Shown: positions 6,414 to 15,601, counted from the first letter of the stretch. The stretch is DNA of 41,821 nucleotides from Clostridia bacterium (GCA_017615975.1 JAFZYZ010000058.1:1-41821); one strand, 5' to 3'. Made by a program: numbers and translations. The notes: generated by a model from the sequence alone, not told the origin.

Positions 6414-7988
6414 TTATCTTTCGATTAAACTTTCGCCCGTCATCTCTTTCGGCTTTGCTATTTCCATCATATCGAGAAGGGTGGGCGCGATGTCGCAAAG
6501 TTTGCCGCCCGATTTCAAGGTTTTGCCTTTAAACTTATCGCCCACCACTATAAACGGAACGATATTAGTAGTGTGCGCGGTAAACGGATTACCGTTTTCA
6601 TCCAGCATCTTATCGGCGTTGCCGTGGTCGGCGGTGATTATCGCCGCGCCGCCCATCGAAAGTATTTTATCCACTACTTCTTTAACGCAGGTGTCGACGG
6701 TTTTTACGGCTTTTACAGCCGCGTCGAACACGCCCGTATGCCCTACCATATCGCAGTTGGCGAAATTTAAAATCATTACGTCGTAATTGCCCGTGGAAAG
6801 TTCTTCTAACACCTTATCCTTAACTTCGTACGCACTCATTTCCGGCTTTAAGTCGTAAGTTGCGACCTTGGGCGACGGAATAACTATGCGCGTTTCGCCG
6901 CTAACCGGCGCTTCCAACTTTGCGTTGAAGAAAAAAGTAACGTGCGCGTATTTTTCCGTTTCCGCAATATGCAGTTGAGTTTTGCCGAGTTCCGAAAGAT
7001 ACTGCGGCAAAGTATTAGTTATTTCGTCCGGCGGAAAAGCCACCGAAACGTCTTTGAAACTTGCGTCGTAAACGGCAAAACCCGTATATACGGGTGCAAG
7101 GAAACCGGTTTTTCTTTCGAAATACATCTGCTTGCCCTTGTCGCTGTCGAAATAGGGCGTAAACTCGCTTTGAGAAAGTGCACGGGTTATCTGTCTTGCC
7201 CTATCGGGACGGAAATTAAAGAATATGCAGGAATCGCCTTTTTCTATAAGCGCAACGGGCTTTCCGCCCTTTACGATATTAGTGGGCAACATAAACTCGT
7301 CGGTAATACCCTTTGCATAACTTTCGTTTACCGCTTTAACCGCGTCGTCGCACTTTTCGCCCGTCCCCACGGTCAGCATGTCGTAGGCTTTTTCCGTTCT
7401 GTCCCAGTTATTGTCCCTATCCATAGCGTAATATCTGCCCGACACCGACGCGATTTCGCCGTAGCCGAGTTTTTCAATCTCCGCCGTTAAGTCCGCCACG
7501 AACCCCGCGCCCGACTTGGGATCGGTATCACGCCCGTCCAGAAAACAATGTATATAGGTGTTTTTTACGCCGCGCTTTTTCGCCATTTCGATAAGCGCGT
7601 AAAGGTGAGTTATGTGAGAATGCACGCCGCCCGTCGATAAAAGCCCGAAAAGATGCAGGTTTTTACCGTTAAGGGCGGCGTTATCCATAGCCTTAACGAG
7701 TGCGGGATTAGTAAAGAAATCGCCGTCCTGTATAGCCTTGGTGATTTTGGTTAAATCCTGATAGACTATTCTGCCTGCGCCGATATTAAGGTGTCCCACT
7801 TCGGAATTGCCCATCTGCCCGTCCGGAAGCCCCACGTCCATACCGCTTGCGCCGATAAAGGTCGAAGGATATTCTTTGAAAAGCCGTTTAACGTTCGGAA
7901 TACCCGCCGCTTCTATAGCGTTGCCGTATTTATCGGGATTATATCCGAAACCGTCCATTATTATTATGCAATAAGGTTTTTTTGCCAT
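6414..7988 (-). CDS. gpmI: 2,3-bisphosphoglycerate-independent phosphoglycerate mutase
   Basis: A 524-residue iPGM, slightly longer than the usual 510. It interconverts 3- and 2-phosphoglycerate using two metal ions, normally Mn. Metal ligand D12 is in IIIMDGFGYN and the phosphorylated serine is S62 in QMGNSEVGHLNIGAGR. Other active-site blocks are FLDGRDTDP, SGRYYAMDRDNNWDR, FFNFRPDRARQ, FANCDMVGHTG and ITADHGNAD, the alkaline-phosphatase-type metal site. The ribosome site is AAGGTG. A terminator-like hairpin stands between tpiA and this gene, so expression may partly depend on read-through. Sporulating Bacillota use the pH sensitivity of this Mn enzyme to build a 3-phosphoglycerate store in spores; that is family knowledge, not shown here. 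Confidence 0.97.
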   Translation of the reverse strand: MAKKPYCIIIMDGFGYNPDKYGNAIEAAGIPNVKRLFKEYPSTFIGASGMDVGLPDGQMGNSEVGHLNIGAGRIVYQDLTKITKAIQDGDFFTNPALVKAMDNAALNGKNLHLFGLLSTGGVHSHITHLYALIEMAKKRGVKNTYIHCFLDGRDTDPKSGAGFVADLTAEIEKLGYGEIASVSGRYYAMDRDNNWDRTEKAYDMLTVGTGEKCDDAVKAVNESYAKGITDEFMLPTNIVKGGKPVALIEKGDSCIFFNFRPDRARQITRALSQSEFTPYFDSDKGKQMYFERKTGFLAPVYTGFAVYDASFKDVSVAFPPDEITNTLPQYLSELGKTQLHIAETEKYAHVTFFFNAKLEAPVSGETRIVIPSPKVATYDLKPEMSAYEVKDKVLEELSTGNYDVMILNFANCDMVGHTGVFDAAVKAVKTVDTCVKEVVDKILSMGGAAIITADHGNADKMLDENGNPFTAHTTNIVPFIVVGDKFKGKTLKSGGKLCDIAPTLLDMMEIAKPKEMTGESLIER

Positions 7989-8000
7989 AATTTCACCTTA

Positions 8001-8036
8001 AAAAAGGCACTTATCGCTTTGCGTCCGTGCCTTTTT
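8001..8036 (-). terminator. Terminator-like hairpin between tpiA and gpmI
   Basis: Arms 8001-8010 and 8027-8036 (AAAAAGGCAC and its complement) with a 16-base loop, followed on the minus strand by a short T-run. It may attenuate the pgk-tpiA transcript before gpmI. Confidence 0.6.
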
Positions 8037-8053
8037 CCGTAATTTAATTTATA

Positions 8054-8800
8054 TTAGTCCTTGTAATTGACTATTCCGGCAAAGTCCTGCGCCTTTAACG
8101 CCGCACCGCCGATTAAACCGCCGTCGATATTTCTCATAGCCATAAGTTCTTTGGCGTTAGAAGGTTTCATACTGCCGCCGTACTGGATGCGAAGATTTTT
8201 AGCCGTTTCCGCGCCCCAGGTTTTCTTTACGAGACTTCTGATATAGCCTATCGTCTTATTAGCGTCGTCAGCCGTCGCGGTCTTGCCCGTGCCGATTGCC
8301 CAAACGGGTTCGTACGCGATAACTATATCCGAAAAATCGGTTATATCCTTAAAGCCTTCCAAAACCTGCTTTTTAAGAACGCGCTTAGTCTTGTTCTTTT
8401 CCCTTTCGGTAAGCGTTTCACCCACGCAGACTATCGGCTTTAAGCCGTTTTTAAGCGCCTGCTTTAAGCGCATATTTACCGTCTCGTCCGTTTCGCCGAA
8501 ATACGTTCTTCTTTCGCTATGCCCTATGATGACGTATTCCACGCCGATTTCTTTAAGCATAGCCGCGGAAATTTCGCCCGTAAACGCACCGCTGTCCGCC
8601 CACGCCACGTTTTCCGCACCGAGTTTTATCTTGCTGCCCGCAATAGCCGCCTTTGCCGCCCAAAGGTCGGTATAAGGAACGCATATAACCACTTCGGGTT
8701 TGGATTTAGCCACAAGCGGTTTAAGTTCGGCAATTAAAGCCTCCGCCTCCGCCGCGGTCTTGTTCATTTTCCAGTTGCCTGCAATAATAGATTTTCTCAT
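8054..8800 (-). CDS. tpiA: Triosephosphate isomerase
   Basis: A 248-residue TIM-barrel enzyme, normal length. It interconverts dihydroxyacetone phosphate and glyceraldehyde 3-phosphate. Catalytic residues are K11 (GNWKMNKT), H94 (IIGHSERRTYFGE) and E164 (AYEPVWAIGTGKTA). The phosphate-binding loops QYGGSM and GGLIGGAAL are present near the end. A GGAGAAAG ribosome site precedes the ATG. The gene starts 36 bases after pgk with no promoter between, so it belongs to the pgk transcript. No residue of the active site is missing. The glyceraldehyde 3-phosphate dehydrogenase gene that often heads this cluster is not present in the window. Confidence 0.98.
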   Translation of the reverse strand: MRKSIIAGNWKMNKTAAEAEALIAELKPLVAKSKPEVVICVPYTDLWAAKAAIAGSKIKLGAENVAWADSGAFTGEISAAMLKEIGVEYVIIGHSERRTYFGETDETVNMRLKQALKNGLKPIVCVGETLTEREKNKTKRVLKKQVLEGFKDITDFSDIVIAYEPVWAIGTGKTATADDANKTIGYIRSLVKKTWGAETAKNLRIQYGGSMKPSNAKELMAMRNIDGGLIGGAALKAQDFAGIVNYKD

Positions 8801-8836
8801 TTTCTTTCTCCGTAAATATTGTTGAAATTAGGTTGA

Positions 8837-10147
8837 TTATTTATCGTTTAAGCACTCGATACCGGGGAGTTTCTTGCCTTCGAAAAGTTCCAAGGAAGCA
8901 CCGCCGCCCGTCGAAATATGCGTCATCTTATCCGCAAAGCCCAAGTTCTTGACGGCCGCCGCGGAATCGCCGCCGCCGATTATGGTCGTCGCCGAAGTAT
9001 CGGCAAGCGCTTTCGCCACCGCTACCGTGCCGCCCGCAAAACAGGGATTTTCCGAAACGCCCATAGGCCCGTTCCAGATAACCGTCTTGGCGTTTTTAAC
9101 CGCGTCCGCGTATAAAGCCGCCGTTTTAGGTCCGATATCAAGCGCTTCTTTCCCGTCGGGAATTTTATCTATATCGCAGATTTCGGTATCCACTTTCGCG
9201 TCGATAGGATTCGGGAATTCTTTGGTTATAACCACGTCTATCGGTAAATAGAGTTTTTTGCCGAGAGACTCCGCTTTTTCCATCATTTCCTTGCAATAGC
9301 CTATCTGTTCGTCGTCCACTAAAGAATTGCCAACGCTCATACCCTTCGCCTTTATGAAGGTGTAAGCCATACCGCCGCCGATAATAAGCGTGTCGCACTT
9401 GTTGAGCAAGTTGTCGATAACTTTGAGTTTATCGGATATCTTCGCGCCGCCTAAAATGGCTACGAACGGTCTTACGGGGTTTTCAAGCGCGTCCGCCATA
9501 ACGGACAGTTCTTTTTCGATAAGGAAACCGCAAACCGCAGTTTTTACGAACCCGTATTCCACGATAGCCGCAGTCGTCGCGTGCGAACGGTGCGCCGTAC
9601 CGAACGCGTCGTTTACGTAAATATCGCAAAATGCCGCAAGGCGTTTGCAGAGTTCTTCGTCTCTCTTTTCTTCGCCCGCTTCGAAACGGGTGTTTTCCAA
9701 AAGCACCACGTCGCCGTCTTTCATATTAGCGACAGCCGCCGTCGCCGACGCCCCTACGACGTCTTCGGCAAACACGACTTTTTTCCCGAGTTTTTCGGAA
9801 AGCCTTTCAGCAACGGGACGGAGCGTGAATTTTTCTTTATCTTTAAGTGCCTTTTTTAGGTATTCGGCCTTAGCCGCCGCGCGTTCTTCTTCGGGCAGCG
9901 CCTCTACCGCTTTCTTTTCCTTTTTGGTAAGTCCGAAGCCTTCGGTGAAAATATTGTGCGGCTTACCCATATGCGAACACAGTATAACTTTAGCACCCTT
10001 TTCCATCAGGTATTTGATGGTGGGAAGCGCACCGTCTATACGATTTTCGTCGGTGATAACGCCGTCTTTCATCGGAACGTTAAAATCTACCCTTACGAGG
10101 CATCTTTTTCCGCCGACTTCTACGTCTTTAATGGACTTTTTGTTCAT
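8837..10147 (-). CDS. pgk: Phosphoglycerate kinase with an extra N-domain insertion
   Basis: Phosphoglycerate kinase transfers phosphate from 1,3-bisphosphoglycerate to ADP. The two-domain enzyme is complete: [11 protein letters not shown] (17-29), SHMGKP (58-63), the [11 protein letters not shown] block, [24 protein letters not shown], the [10 protein letters not shown] core and the C-terminal GGGDSAAAV with STGGGASLE. At 436 residues it is about 40 longer than usual. The excess is a charged, helical stretch between HMGKPHN (about 64) and FTLRPVAE (about 107), rich in Lys, Glu and Ala. This sits after the 3-phosphoglycerate loop, where most enzymes have only a few residues. It begins the pgk-tpiA-gpmI transcript from a near-consensus promoter. 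A GGAGA ribosome site precedes the ATG. Confidence 0.97.
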   Translation of the reverse strand: MNKKSIKDVEVGGKRCLVRVDFNVPMKDGVITDENRIDGALPTIKYLMEKGAKVILCSHMGKPHNIFTEGFGLTKKEKKAVEALPEEERAAAKAEYLKKALKDKEKFTLRPVAERLSEKLGKKVVFAEDVVGASATAAVANMKDGDVVLLENTRFEAGEEKRDEELCKRLAAFCDIYVNDAFGTAHRSHATTAAIVEYGFVKTAVCGFLIEKELSVMADALENPVRPFVAILGGAKISDKLKVIDNLLNKCDTLIIGGGMAYTFIKAKGMSVGNSLVDDEQIGYCKEMMEKAESLGKKLYLPIDVVITKEFPNPIDAKVDTEICDIDKIPDGKEALDIGPKTAALYADAVKNAKTVIWNGPMGVSENPCFAGGTVAVAKALADTSATTIIGGGDSAAAVKNLGFADKMTHISTGGGASLELFEGKKLPGIECLNDK

Positions 10148-10205
10148 TGTTCTATCTCCTTGCCTTTATTTATAAAAATTTATAATTTTTTACCTTTTTC
10201 AGTTA

Positions 10206-10235
10206 ATTATATACTTTGCCGTGCAAATTTGTCAA
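10206..10235 (-). promoter_or_regulatory. pgk promoter
   Basis: On the minus strand, perfect -35 TTGACA (10230-10235), an 18-base spacer and perfect -10 TATAAT (10206-10211). It leaves a leader of roughly 50 A/T-rich bases before pgk and should be strong. Confidence 0.85.
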
Positions 10236-10262
10236 TCTTAAACGGCAGACTAACCTTAATTT

Positions 10263-11927
10263 TTACTTATGCCTGTACTGTTTTATGCTGAACGCCATAT
10301 TCGTTATATGGTCGCCCACCCTTTCGAGATTTGAAACAGCCTGCAAGTACACAGAACCCGCCTGTGCCGAACACGCGCCCTGCTTTACCCTGTCGACGTG
10401 CTTTAATTCAAGTTCGGAAGAATATCCGTCGATACTCTCTTCTATCTCGTCCACCCTGACGAGCAAGGAATCGTCCCGCCTGTCGAACGCGGCGCAGGAA
10501 ATATCGAACAAGGCGTTTATTTTATCGGTTAAATTTTTCAGTTCGTCCTTCGCGTCGTCGGACAGCACTATTCCGTCCGCTTTAAGCATATCCGAATATT
10601 CGGTAAGGTTTTCGGCGTAATCTCCCACCCTTTCAAGGTCGATTACGACGTGATAATAAGAACCGACTTTCTTTTCGTCGGTAAGCGAAAGGTTTTTGCC
10701 CGAAAGTTTGGTTAAGTATTCGGTGATGTTCTTGTTTAAGAAATTAAGCGTATTTTCGTTTTCCCTTATCAACTCCGCGTCGGAGTGGTCGCCCGAAAGC
10801 AGCATGTTAACGCACAGGTTGATGTTTTCTTTGGCAATACCCGCCATCCTTAAAATCTCTCTCTTGGTGTTGCCGACAGCAATGGGCGGGGTTTCCAAGA
10901 GTCTGTCGTCAATATACGCGAACGAAAGTTTTTCTTCCGCACGGGTTTTGCGTTCCGGAATAATCTTAGTGGCGAGTTTGACAAGCAGCCCCGTAAACGG
11001 AATTAATATAAGCGTAGTTAAAAGATTGAAAAGCGTATGGAAGTTAGCAATCTGCCGTTCTACCGAAGAACCCGACACCATTTCCATAAATTCGCCGAAC
11101 TCTTTACTCCATATCCAAAGCGGCGCAAGACAGATAAGGCAGCCGAACAGGTTGAACAAAAGGTGGATAATAGCCGTTCTCTTCGCGCTGGTGGAAGTCC
11201 CTATCGAAGATATAAGCGCGGTGATACAAGTTCCGATATTAGAACCCAAAATAATAAATACCGCCGTTTCGAGTTTCAGCGCGCTGCCGATAGCGATTAA
11301 AATACCGGTGAGTGCCGCCGAACTCTGTATAAGGGCGGTAAATACAATTCCTATTAAAACGAGTAATAGCGGAAAATGGTCTTTCTGGAAGATATCCTTG
11401 AACAAAGGTCTTAAGACGCCGTTTTCGTAAATAATTTCGCTGACAGCCATACTCATAATTCTTAAACCGACGAAGATAAAGCCGATACCTAAAAGAATAT
11501 AGCCTATCTTGTTTACCCTGTCGTTTTTAAGAAACAGCGCCATAACCATACCCGCCGCCGCGACGAGCGCCGCGATAGACGCTATATCCACGCCGTCAGT
11601 TCCGGATAGTGAAAGTATCTGCGCGGTGATGGTAGTACCGATATTCGCGCCCATTATAACGGACGCAGCCTGCGTAAGAGTTATAAGCCCGATATTGACG
11701 AACCCGACCAGCATAACGGTCGTCGCCGCGGAACTGTTTATTATCGCGGTAACGGCAGCGCCTATTCCTACGCCCGCAAGCCTGTTGTTGGTTATACCGC
11801 CAAGCATTTTTTTGACGTTGTTGCCGGCAATGCGTTCAAGGTTAGCACCCATCGTGCGCATACCGAACATCATTACGGCAATACCGCCAAGCATAAAAAA
11901 CACGTTTGCGTATATCGAATTACCCAT
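10263..11927 (-). CDS. Na/Pi cotransporter family protein with PhoU-like C-terminal domain
   Basis: A 554-residue integral membrane protein. The first ~310 residues form two inverted Na/Pi-cotransporter (PF02690-type) repeats, each with a QSSA-like motif: INSSAATTVMLVGF in the first and IQSSAALTGILIAIG in the second. GANIGTTITAQ and GSNIGTCITALI are the matching glycine-rich turns. Residues ~340-554 are helical and resemble PhoU, a common tail in bacterial members. It probably takes up phosphate with sodium; some relatives act in phosphate export or homeostasis. The gene has its own TTGACA/TATTAT promoter 64-94 bases upstream of the ATG and is followed by the pgk promoter, so it is likely a single-gene unit. 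The ribosome site is AAGGAAG. No pst or pho genes are nearby. Confidence 0.9.
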   Translation of the reverse strand: MGNSIYANVFFMLGGIAVMMFGMRTMGANLERIAGNNVKKMLGGITNNRLAGVGIGAAVTAIINSSAATTVMLVGFVNIGLITLTQAASVIMGANIGTTITAQILSLSGTDGVDIASIAALVAAAGMVMALFLKNDRVNKIGYILLGIGFIFVGLRIMSMAVSEIIYENGVLRPLFKDIFQKDHFPLLLVLIGIVFTALIQSSAALTGILIAIGSALKLETAVFIILGSNIGTCITALISSIGTSTSAKRTAIIHLLFNLFGCLICLAPLWIWSKEFGEFMEMVSGSSVERQIANFHTLFNLLTTLILIPFTGLLVKLATKIIPERKTRAEEKLSFAYIDDRLLETPPIAVGNTKREILRMAGIAKENINLCVNMLLSGDHSDAELIRENENTLNFLNKNITEYLTKLSGKNLSLTDEKKVGSYYHVVIDLERVGDYAENLTEYSDMLKADGIVLSDDAKDELKNLTDKINALFDISCAAFDRRDDSLLVRVDEIEESIDGYSSELELKHVDRVKQGACSAQAGSVYLQAVSNLERVGDHITNMAFSIKQYRHK

Positions 11928-11991
11928 ATTTCTTCCTTAACCGTAAAAATCCGAAGTTAAAAACGTTGAGTTTACAAGTTGGTACACTGTA

Positions 11992-12021
11992 ATAATACAA
12001 GGTTTTTACCGAATTTGTCAA
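11992..12021 (-). promoter_or_regulatory. Na/Pi cotransporter promoter
   Basis: On the minus strand, -35 TTGACA (12016-12021), an 18-base spacer and -10 TATTAT (11992-11997). It follows the trmL stop and gives a leader of about 60 bases. Confidence 0.75.
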
Positions 12022-12034
12022 ACGTTTTACCGCC

Positions 12035-12526
12035 CTAACGCGCGGGAATTTCTCCTTCGGTTTTAAGTCCCAAGTAATTTAACTGCCGAAGTGCTTCGTA
12101 AACGCCCACGCAAACCGAGTTGGAAAGATTAAGAGAACGCGTCTCTTCCCGCATAGGCAGACGCACGCACTCCCCGTAATGCTTTTTCAACAAATCTTCG
12201 GGAAGCCCCTTCGTTTCCTTGCCGAACACCAGAAAATCGCCGTCTTTATACTCAACTTCCGAGTGGATATTCTTGGCCTTCGTCGAGAAAAACCAGAAAT
12301 TTTTGCCGTTATAGAACTTGTCCATAACTTCTTCTATGCTGTCGTAATAGTAGATATCGACGAGATGCCAGTAGTCAAGTCCCGCCCTTTTTAAGTACTT
12401 GTCCGAAACTTCAAACCCGAGCGGGCGTACCATATGCAAGTTGCAACCCGTAACCGCCGCGGTGCGCGCGATATTGCCCGCGTTCTGCGGAATTTCCGGT
12501 TCTACCAAAACTATGTTAAGCGCCAT
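12035..12526 (-). CDS. trmL: tRNA (cytidine/uridine-34 2'-O)-methyltransferase TrmL
   Basis: A 163-residue SPOUT-fold enzyme, normal TrmL length. It adds a 2'-O-methyl group to the wobble base of tRNA-Leu isoacceptors, using SAM bound in a trefoil knot. Family blocks are LVEPEIPQNAGNIARTA near the N-terminus, the central LVFGKETKGLP and the C-terminal knot with RSLNLSNSVCVGVYEALRQ. It starts 17 bases after the nitrilase-fold gene and ends the run that begins with the SpoVB-like gene, so it is probably translated from the same message. The ribosome site, AAGG, lies about ten bases upstream. The identification is firm; the exact tRNA targets are inferred from the family. Confidence 0.94.
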   Translation of the reverse strand: MALNIVLVEPEIPQNAGNIARTAAVTGCNLHMVRPLGFEVSDKYLKRAGLDYWHLVDIYYYDSIEEVMDKFYNGKNFWFFSTKAKNIHSEVEYKDGDFLVFGKETKGLPEDLLKKHYGECVRLPMREETRSLNLSNSVCVGVYEALRQLNYLGLKTEGEIPAR

Positions 12527-12543
12527 AAAATTTTCCTGCCTTG

Positions 12544-13224
12544 TTAATATCCCGAATTAAAGTCGCGGTAAAGCCCGCGCTGTCTTAAACTGATTAAATG
12601 GAAATCCTTTTCGATTTTGATTTTGCTTTTTACTATTTTGCCGCCGCCCGACATCACTATGTTGCCCTTTATATCCGCAACCGCCGCGTAGTTTTTGGCG
12701 CAAAGCGCCATACTCACCCCGTTTGCGAACGCCCCCGCGCGCAGCATTATTTGCGGCATAGGCCCTTCGAGTTTCTTAAACACGCAGATTATTATATCCG
12801 CGTCGCACATTGCAAGCACCCTTGCCGATTCGGGGAAAAACAAATCTTCGGCGACGATTACGCCTATTTTACCCGCACCCGTATCGTAAACCCTGAAATT
12901 TCCGCCCGCTACGAACTCGCTTTCGTCCAAGGCGTGCGCCATATCGCTTACGCCTAAAATCTTGCCCTTGTCGGCGATTACCGCAGAGTGGCGAAACACC
13001 CCGTACGCGTCTGTATCGCACCCGCAGACAACCACGCTTGACAGTTCGCGCGAAAGTCTAGCCAAATCCTGAAAATATTCCGTTTCGCCAGCAAGTTCCT
13101 TCTTATAACTTACAAGCCCCAACCCGTTAAAGCCGAACACAAGAACGTCGCTTTTTATCGCCGCGGACATTTTTTCCTGCCAAACGGTGTCAAGCGAATC
13201 CGCGGTAATAAAACAAATTTCCAT
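12544..13224 (-). CDS. Nitrilase-fold (carbon-nitrogen hydrolase) protein lacking the Glu-Lys-Cys triad
   Basis: A 226-residue protein that aligns by eye along the nitrilase superfamily but is shorter than the usual 260-280. The fold landmarks remain: SDVLVFGFNGLGL at the first catalytic segment, VIADKGKILG before the second, GKIGVIVAEDLFFPESARVL at the nucleophile elbow, then LRAGAFANGVSMALCAKN. The residues that do the chemistry do not: the Glu of the PE motif is replaced (G31-F32), the Lys of the YRK-H motif by M95 (SDMAHAL), and the Cys of ICYD by A125 (VAED). It is therefore likely a pseudoenzyme with a binding or scaffolding role, or an unknown activity. It lies between dus and trmL, two tRNA-modification genes, in a tight same-strand run, with a GGAGTG ribosome site. 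The role is unknown. Confidence 0.75.
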   Translation of the reverse strand: MEICFITADSLDTVWQEKMSAAIKSDVLVFGFNGLGLVSYKKELAGETEYFQDLARLSRELSSVVVCGCDTDAYGVFRHSAVIADKGKILGVSDMAHALDESEFVAGGNFRVYDTGAGKIGVIVAEDLFFPESARVLAMCDADIIICVFKKLEGPMPQIMLRAGAFANGVSMALCAKNYAAVADIKGNIVMSGGGKIVKSKIKIEKDFHLISLRQRGLYRDFNSGY

Positions 13225-13283
13225 ATTTTAAGCCACTCCCCGAAAAGACCTTTATATATTCTATTTCGGAAAAGGCTTTTTTG

Positions 13284-14228
13284 TTAAAGATATTTTCTTA
13301 AAAGCCGTTCGGTTTCTTCCGCGCTTACAGACTGCATTATTTCCGCGCGATAAGTCTTGGAATTTTCCACCCGCTTAAAGTAGTAGTTGACGAATTTGCG
13401 GAATTCTATCGCCGCTCTTTTGTCGCCAGACATTTCCGCTTCCTTTTTTAAGTGCTGTATTGCAAAATCCTTTACGGTTGTTATATCGCCCGTAATTTCT
13501 TCGCCGGAAATTTCCGAGAAGATAAACGGGTTCGCTATCGCGCCGCGCGCTATCATAACCCCGTCCGCACCCGTTCTTTCCATCATAATATCCGCGTCTT
13601 TCTCGGTGAAAATGCCGCCGTTTGCGATAACTGGTATATTTACCGCCCGCTTTGCGCGCGCTATCGCGTTAAAATCCACTTCGCCCGAATAATAGGCTTC
13701 GCGCACTCTGCCGTGCACGGTTATTAAAGAAGCGCCCGCACCTTCCGCCATCTTGGCAAATTCCGCCGCTATATCGTCCCCCGCCTTTATGCCCGAACGG
13801 ATTTTTACAGTTATTACCTTGCCGCTTTTAACGCACTCTTTAATTATGCTTTCCGCAAGTTTTATATCGGCGAGTAGCGCGCTGCCTTCGCCGTTTTTCA
13901 CTATCTTCGGCACGGGGCAACCCATATTTATATCTACGATTTTATAGTATTTAAGGTATTCGCTCTCACAAGCCCAGCGCATAAAATAAGGTTCTCGCCC
14001 GAAGATCTGCGCCGCCGTCCTGTCGTAGTCGTCGGTCTTTAACAGTTTTTCGTTGTTCTTGCCGCCGTAATACAGCCCCTTTGCGCTAGTAAGTTCGGTA
14101 AAGGCAAGCCCTACGGACATGGGCGTGATAACGCTTCGGAAAGCGTAATCGGTAAACCCCGCCATAGGCGCTAAAAAAAGATTGTTATAAATGGGCACGC
14201 ACCCCGATTTTAATGCCCGAACCTGCAT
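13284..14228 (-). CDS. dus: tRNA-dihydrouridine synthase (Dus family)
   Basis: A 314-residue flavoenzyme that reduces uridine in the tRNA D-loop, using FMN and NADPH. The barrel blocks are in order: LAPMAGFTDYAFR (19-31), FTELTSAKGL, AAQIFGREP, VDINMGCPVPKIV with catalytic C104, VKIRSG, ITVHGRVREAYYSG, VIANGGI and GVMIARGAIANPFIF. The helical C-terminal domain with FRKFVNYYFK follows. It resembles the DusB-type enzymes of Bacillota. Its first 44 bases overlap the end of the SpoVB-like gene, implying translational coupling. Downstream is the nitrilase-fold gene, then trmL. The start codon is the first ATG with the conserved barrel onset close behind; a start further in would cut the first strand. 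Confidence 0.94.
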   Translation of the reverse strand: MQVRALKSGCVPIYNNLFLAPMAGFTDYAFRSVITPMSVGLAFTELTSAKGLYYGGKNNEKLLKTDDYDRTAAQIFGREPYFMRWACESEYLKYYKIVDINMGCPVPKIVKNGEGSALLADIKLAESIIKECVKSGKVITVKIRSGIKAGDDIAAEFAKMAEGAGASLITVHGRVREAYYSGEVDFNAIARAKRAVNIPVIANGGIFTEKDADIMMERTGADGVMIARGAIANPFIFSEISGEEITGDITTVKDFAIQHLKKEAEMSGDKRAAIEFRKFVNYYFKRVENSKTYRAEIMQSVSAEETERLLRKYL

Positions 14229-15573
14229 TTTTCTCTTTTATCCTTTTTTTGGATTTTAACGGAAACACTAAAATTAAGTTTACCAAATCCGCGACCAAAT
14301 AGCAAGCGATTGCGCCCGCCGCCGCGCCGTAAATTCCTATTTTCGGATTTTTAAGGGTAAAAATTTCAATCAGGGTTTTAACAACGACTCCCGCCGCCAT
14401 ACCGATAAGCGGTTTTTTGGGGCTGTCTTTACCTATAAGTATTCCGTTTAAAGTCTGCAAAAGGGATAAAAGCACCACGCAGGGTGAAAGCACGCGCAAA
14501 AGGTTAATCGCCAAACTCCTTTCCCCCGCACTCATATACCCGAACAGTACCCTTATTATAAAGGGCGCGGCTAAAGCGCAGAAAAGGGCGCACGGCACGG
14601 AAAACGCCAAAGTCAAAAGCACCGCCCCCGCGGCGTTTTTACGCTTACTTTTTTCTTCCGCGCCGGAAAGTAGCGGCACGACCACCGCGGAAATGCCGTA
14701 GCACACCGCCACGGGCAGTCCTATAACGGTAATCGCCACGCCCGAAAACACGCCGTAAACGCCCGTTGCGTTCTCCGTATGCACGGACAGGAAATTGACT
14801 ATAAAGAAACTGTCTATAACCTTGGAAAGGGGTAAAATCATACCCGTTAATGCAATCGGGATAGAATAAGCGACTATCTTTTTAAGCGTTATACCGAATT
14901 CGTACCTTTCAAGTTTAATAAGCCCTATATCGGCGGCGTTGCGCTTATTTTTTACGATATAGGTTATAACGAGTACGATAAGGGCGACGAATTCCGAAAT
15001 CGTGATGGCAAGCGCCGCCCCCGCCACCGCTTTCGGAATATCGGGCAGAAAGATTTTTGCGATAACTAATCCAGCGCCGAGTTTTACCGTCTGTTCTATT
15101 ATCTGCGAAGCGGCCGTATGCGTCATATCCATAAAGCCCTGAAAGTATCCGCGGAAACAGCATATTAAGCACACCAAAAACACGGACGGCGCTAACGCGA
15201 TATAGGCAAGCCTTGCGTTTCCGTTTCCCTGCGCGGCGGAAAACGCGCCCGCAAACAGGGCGGTAAGTAATGAAAGCATCGCGCCGACAGCCGCAAAAAA
15301 GATAAGACTTACCTTTAAAATCTTGCGCGCGTAAACTTCCCTGTCCACCCTTTCGGCGGCGATAAGTTTAGCCATAGCGTTAGGCACTCCCGCGCCAGAC
15401 AGGTCAAGTAGCAGCGCGTACACGGGGAAAACCATCTGATAAAGCCCCAGCCCCGTGCCGCCTATTATTTTAGTCAGCGGAATTCTGTATATCGCGCCCA
15501 AAACCTTCGCTATAAACGCGCCGCCGCCCAAAATAAGCGCGCCGGAAATCAATTTGTTGCCCTTTTTACTCAT
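14185..15573 (-). CDS. SpoVB/MurJ-like polysaccharide flippase (MOP superfamily)
   Basis: A 462-residue membrane protein from the preferred ATG (15571-15573), which has GGAGAG in front; an in-frame start ten codons earlier lacks one. About 12-14 hydrophobic segments are visible. The N-terminus ISGALILGGGAFIAKVLG and IYRIPLTKIIGGTGLGLYQ is the typical onset of the SpoVB/PST branch of the MOP superfamily, which flips lipid-linked sugars. GVPNAMAKLIA and FRGYFQGFMDM are also typical. In endospore formers this branch includes SpoVB, which acts in spore cortex synthesis, and lipid II flippases. Which lipid this one moves cannot be told from sequence. It leads the run to dus, the nitrilase-fold gene and trmL and lies just after the ddh terminator. 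Confidence 0.85.
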   Translation of the reverse strand: MSKKGNKLISGALILGGGAFIAKVLGAIYRIPLTKIIGGTGLGLYQMVFPVYALLLDLSGAGVPNAMAKLIAAERVDREVYARKILKVSLIFFAAVGAMLSLLTALFAGAFSAAQGNGNARLAYIALAPSVFLVCLICCFRGYFQGFMDMTHTAASQIIEQTVKLGAGLVIAKIFLPDIPKAVAGAALAITISEFVALIVLVITYIVKNKRNAADIGLIKLERYEFGITLKKIVAYSIPIALTGMILPLSKVIDSFFIVNFLSVHTENATGVYGVFSGVAITVIGLPVAVCYGISAVVVPLLSGAEEKSKRKNAAGAVLLTLAFSVPCALFCALAAPFIIRVLFGYMSAGERSLAINLLRVLSPCVVLLSLLQTLNGILIGKDSPKKPLIGMAAGVVVKTLIEIFTLKNPKIGIYGAAAGAIACYLVADLVNLILVFPLKSKKRIKEKNAGSGIKIGVRAHL

Positions 15574-15601
15574 TATCTCTCCGCGCGGACGGCGCAAAAA
15601 C

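Noticed and set aside
6942-7490. 182-codon plus-strand ORF
   Set aside because: Antisense shadow of gpmI with no domain or ribosome site.
10212-10250. TGCCGT...ACGGCA inverted repeat spanning the pgk -35 box
   Set aside because: Six-base arms with a 19-base gap are weak and may be chance.
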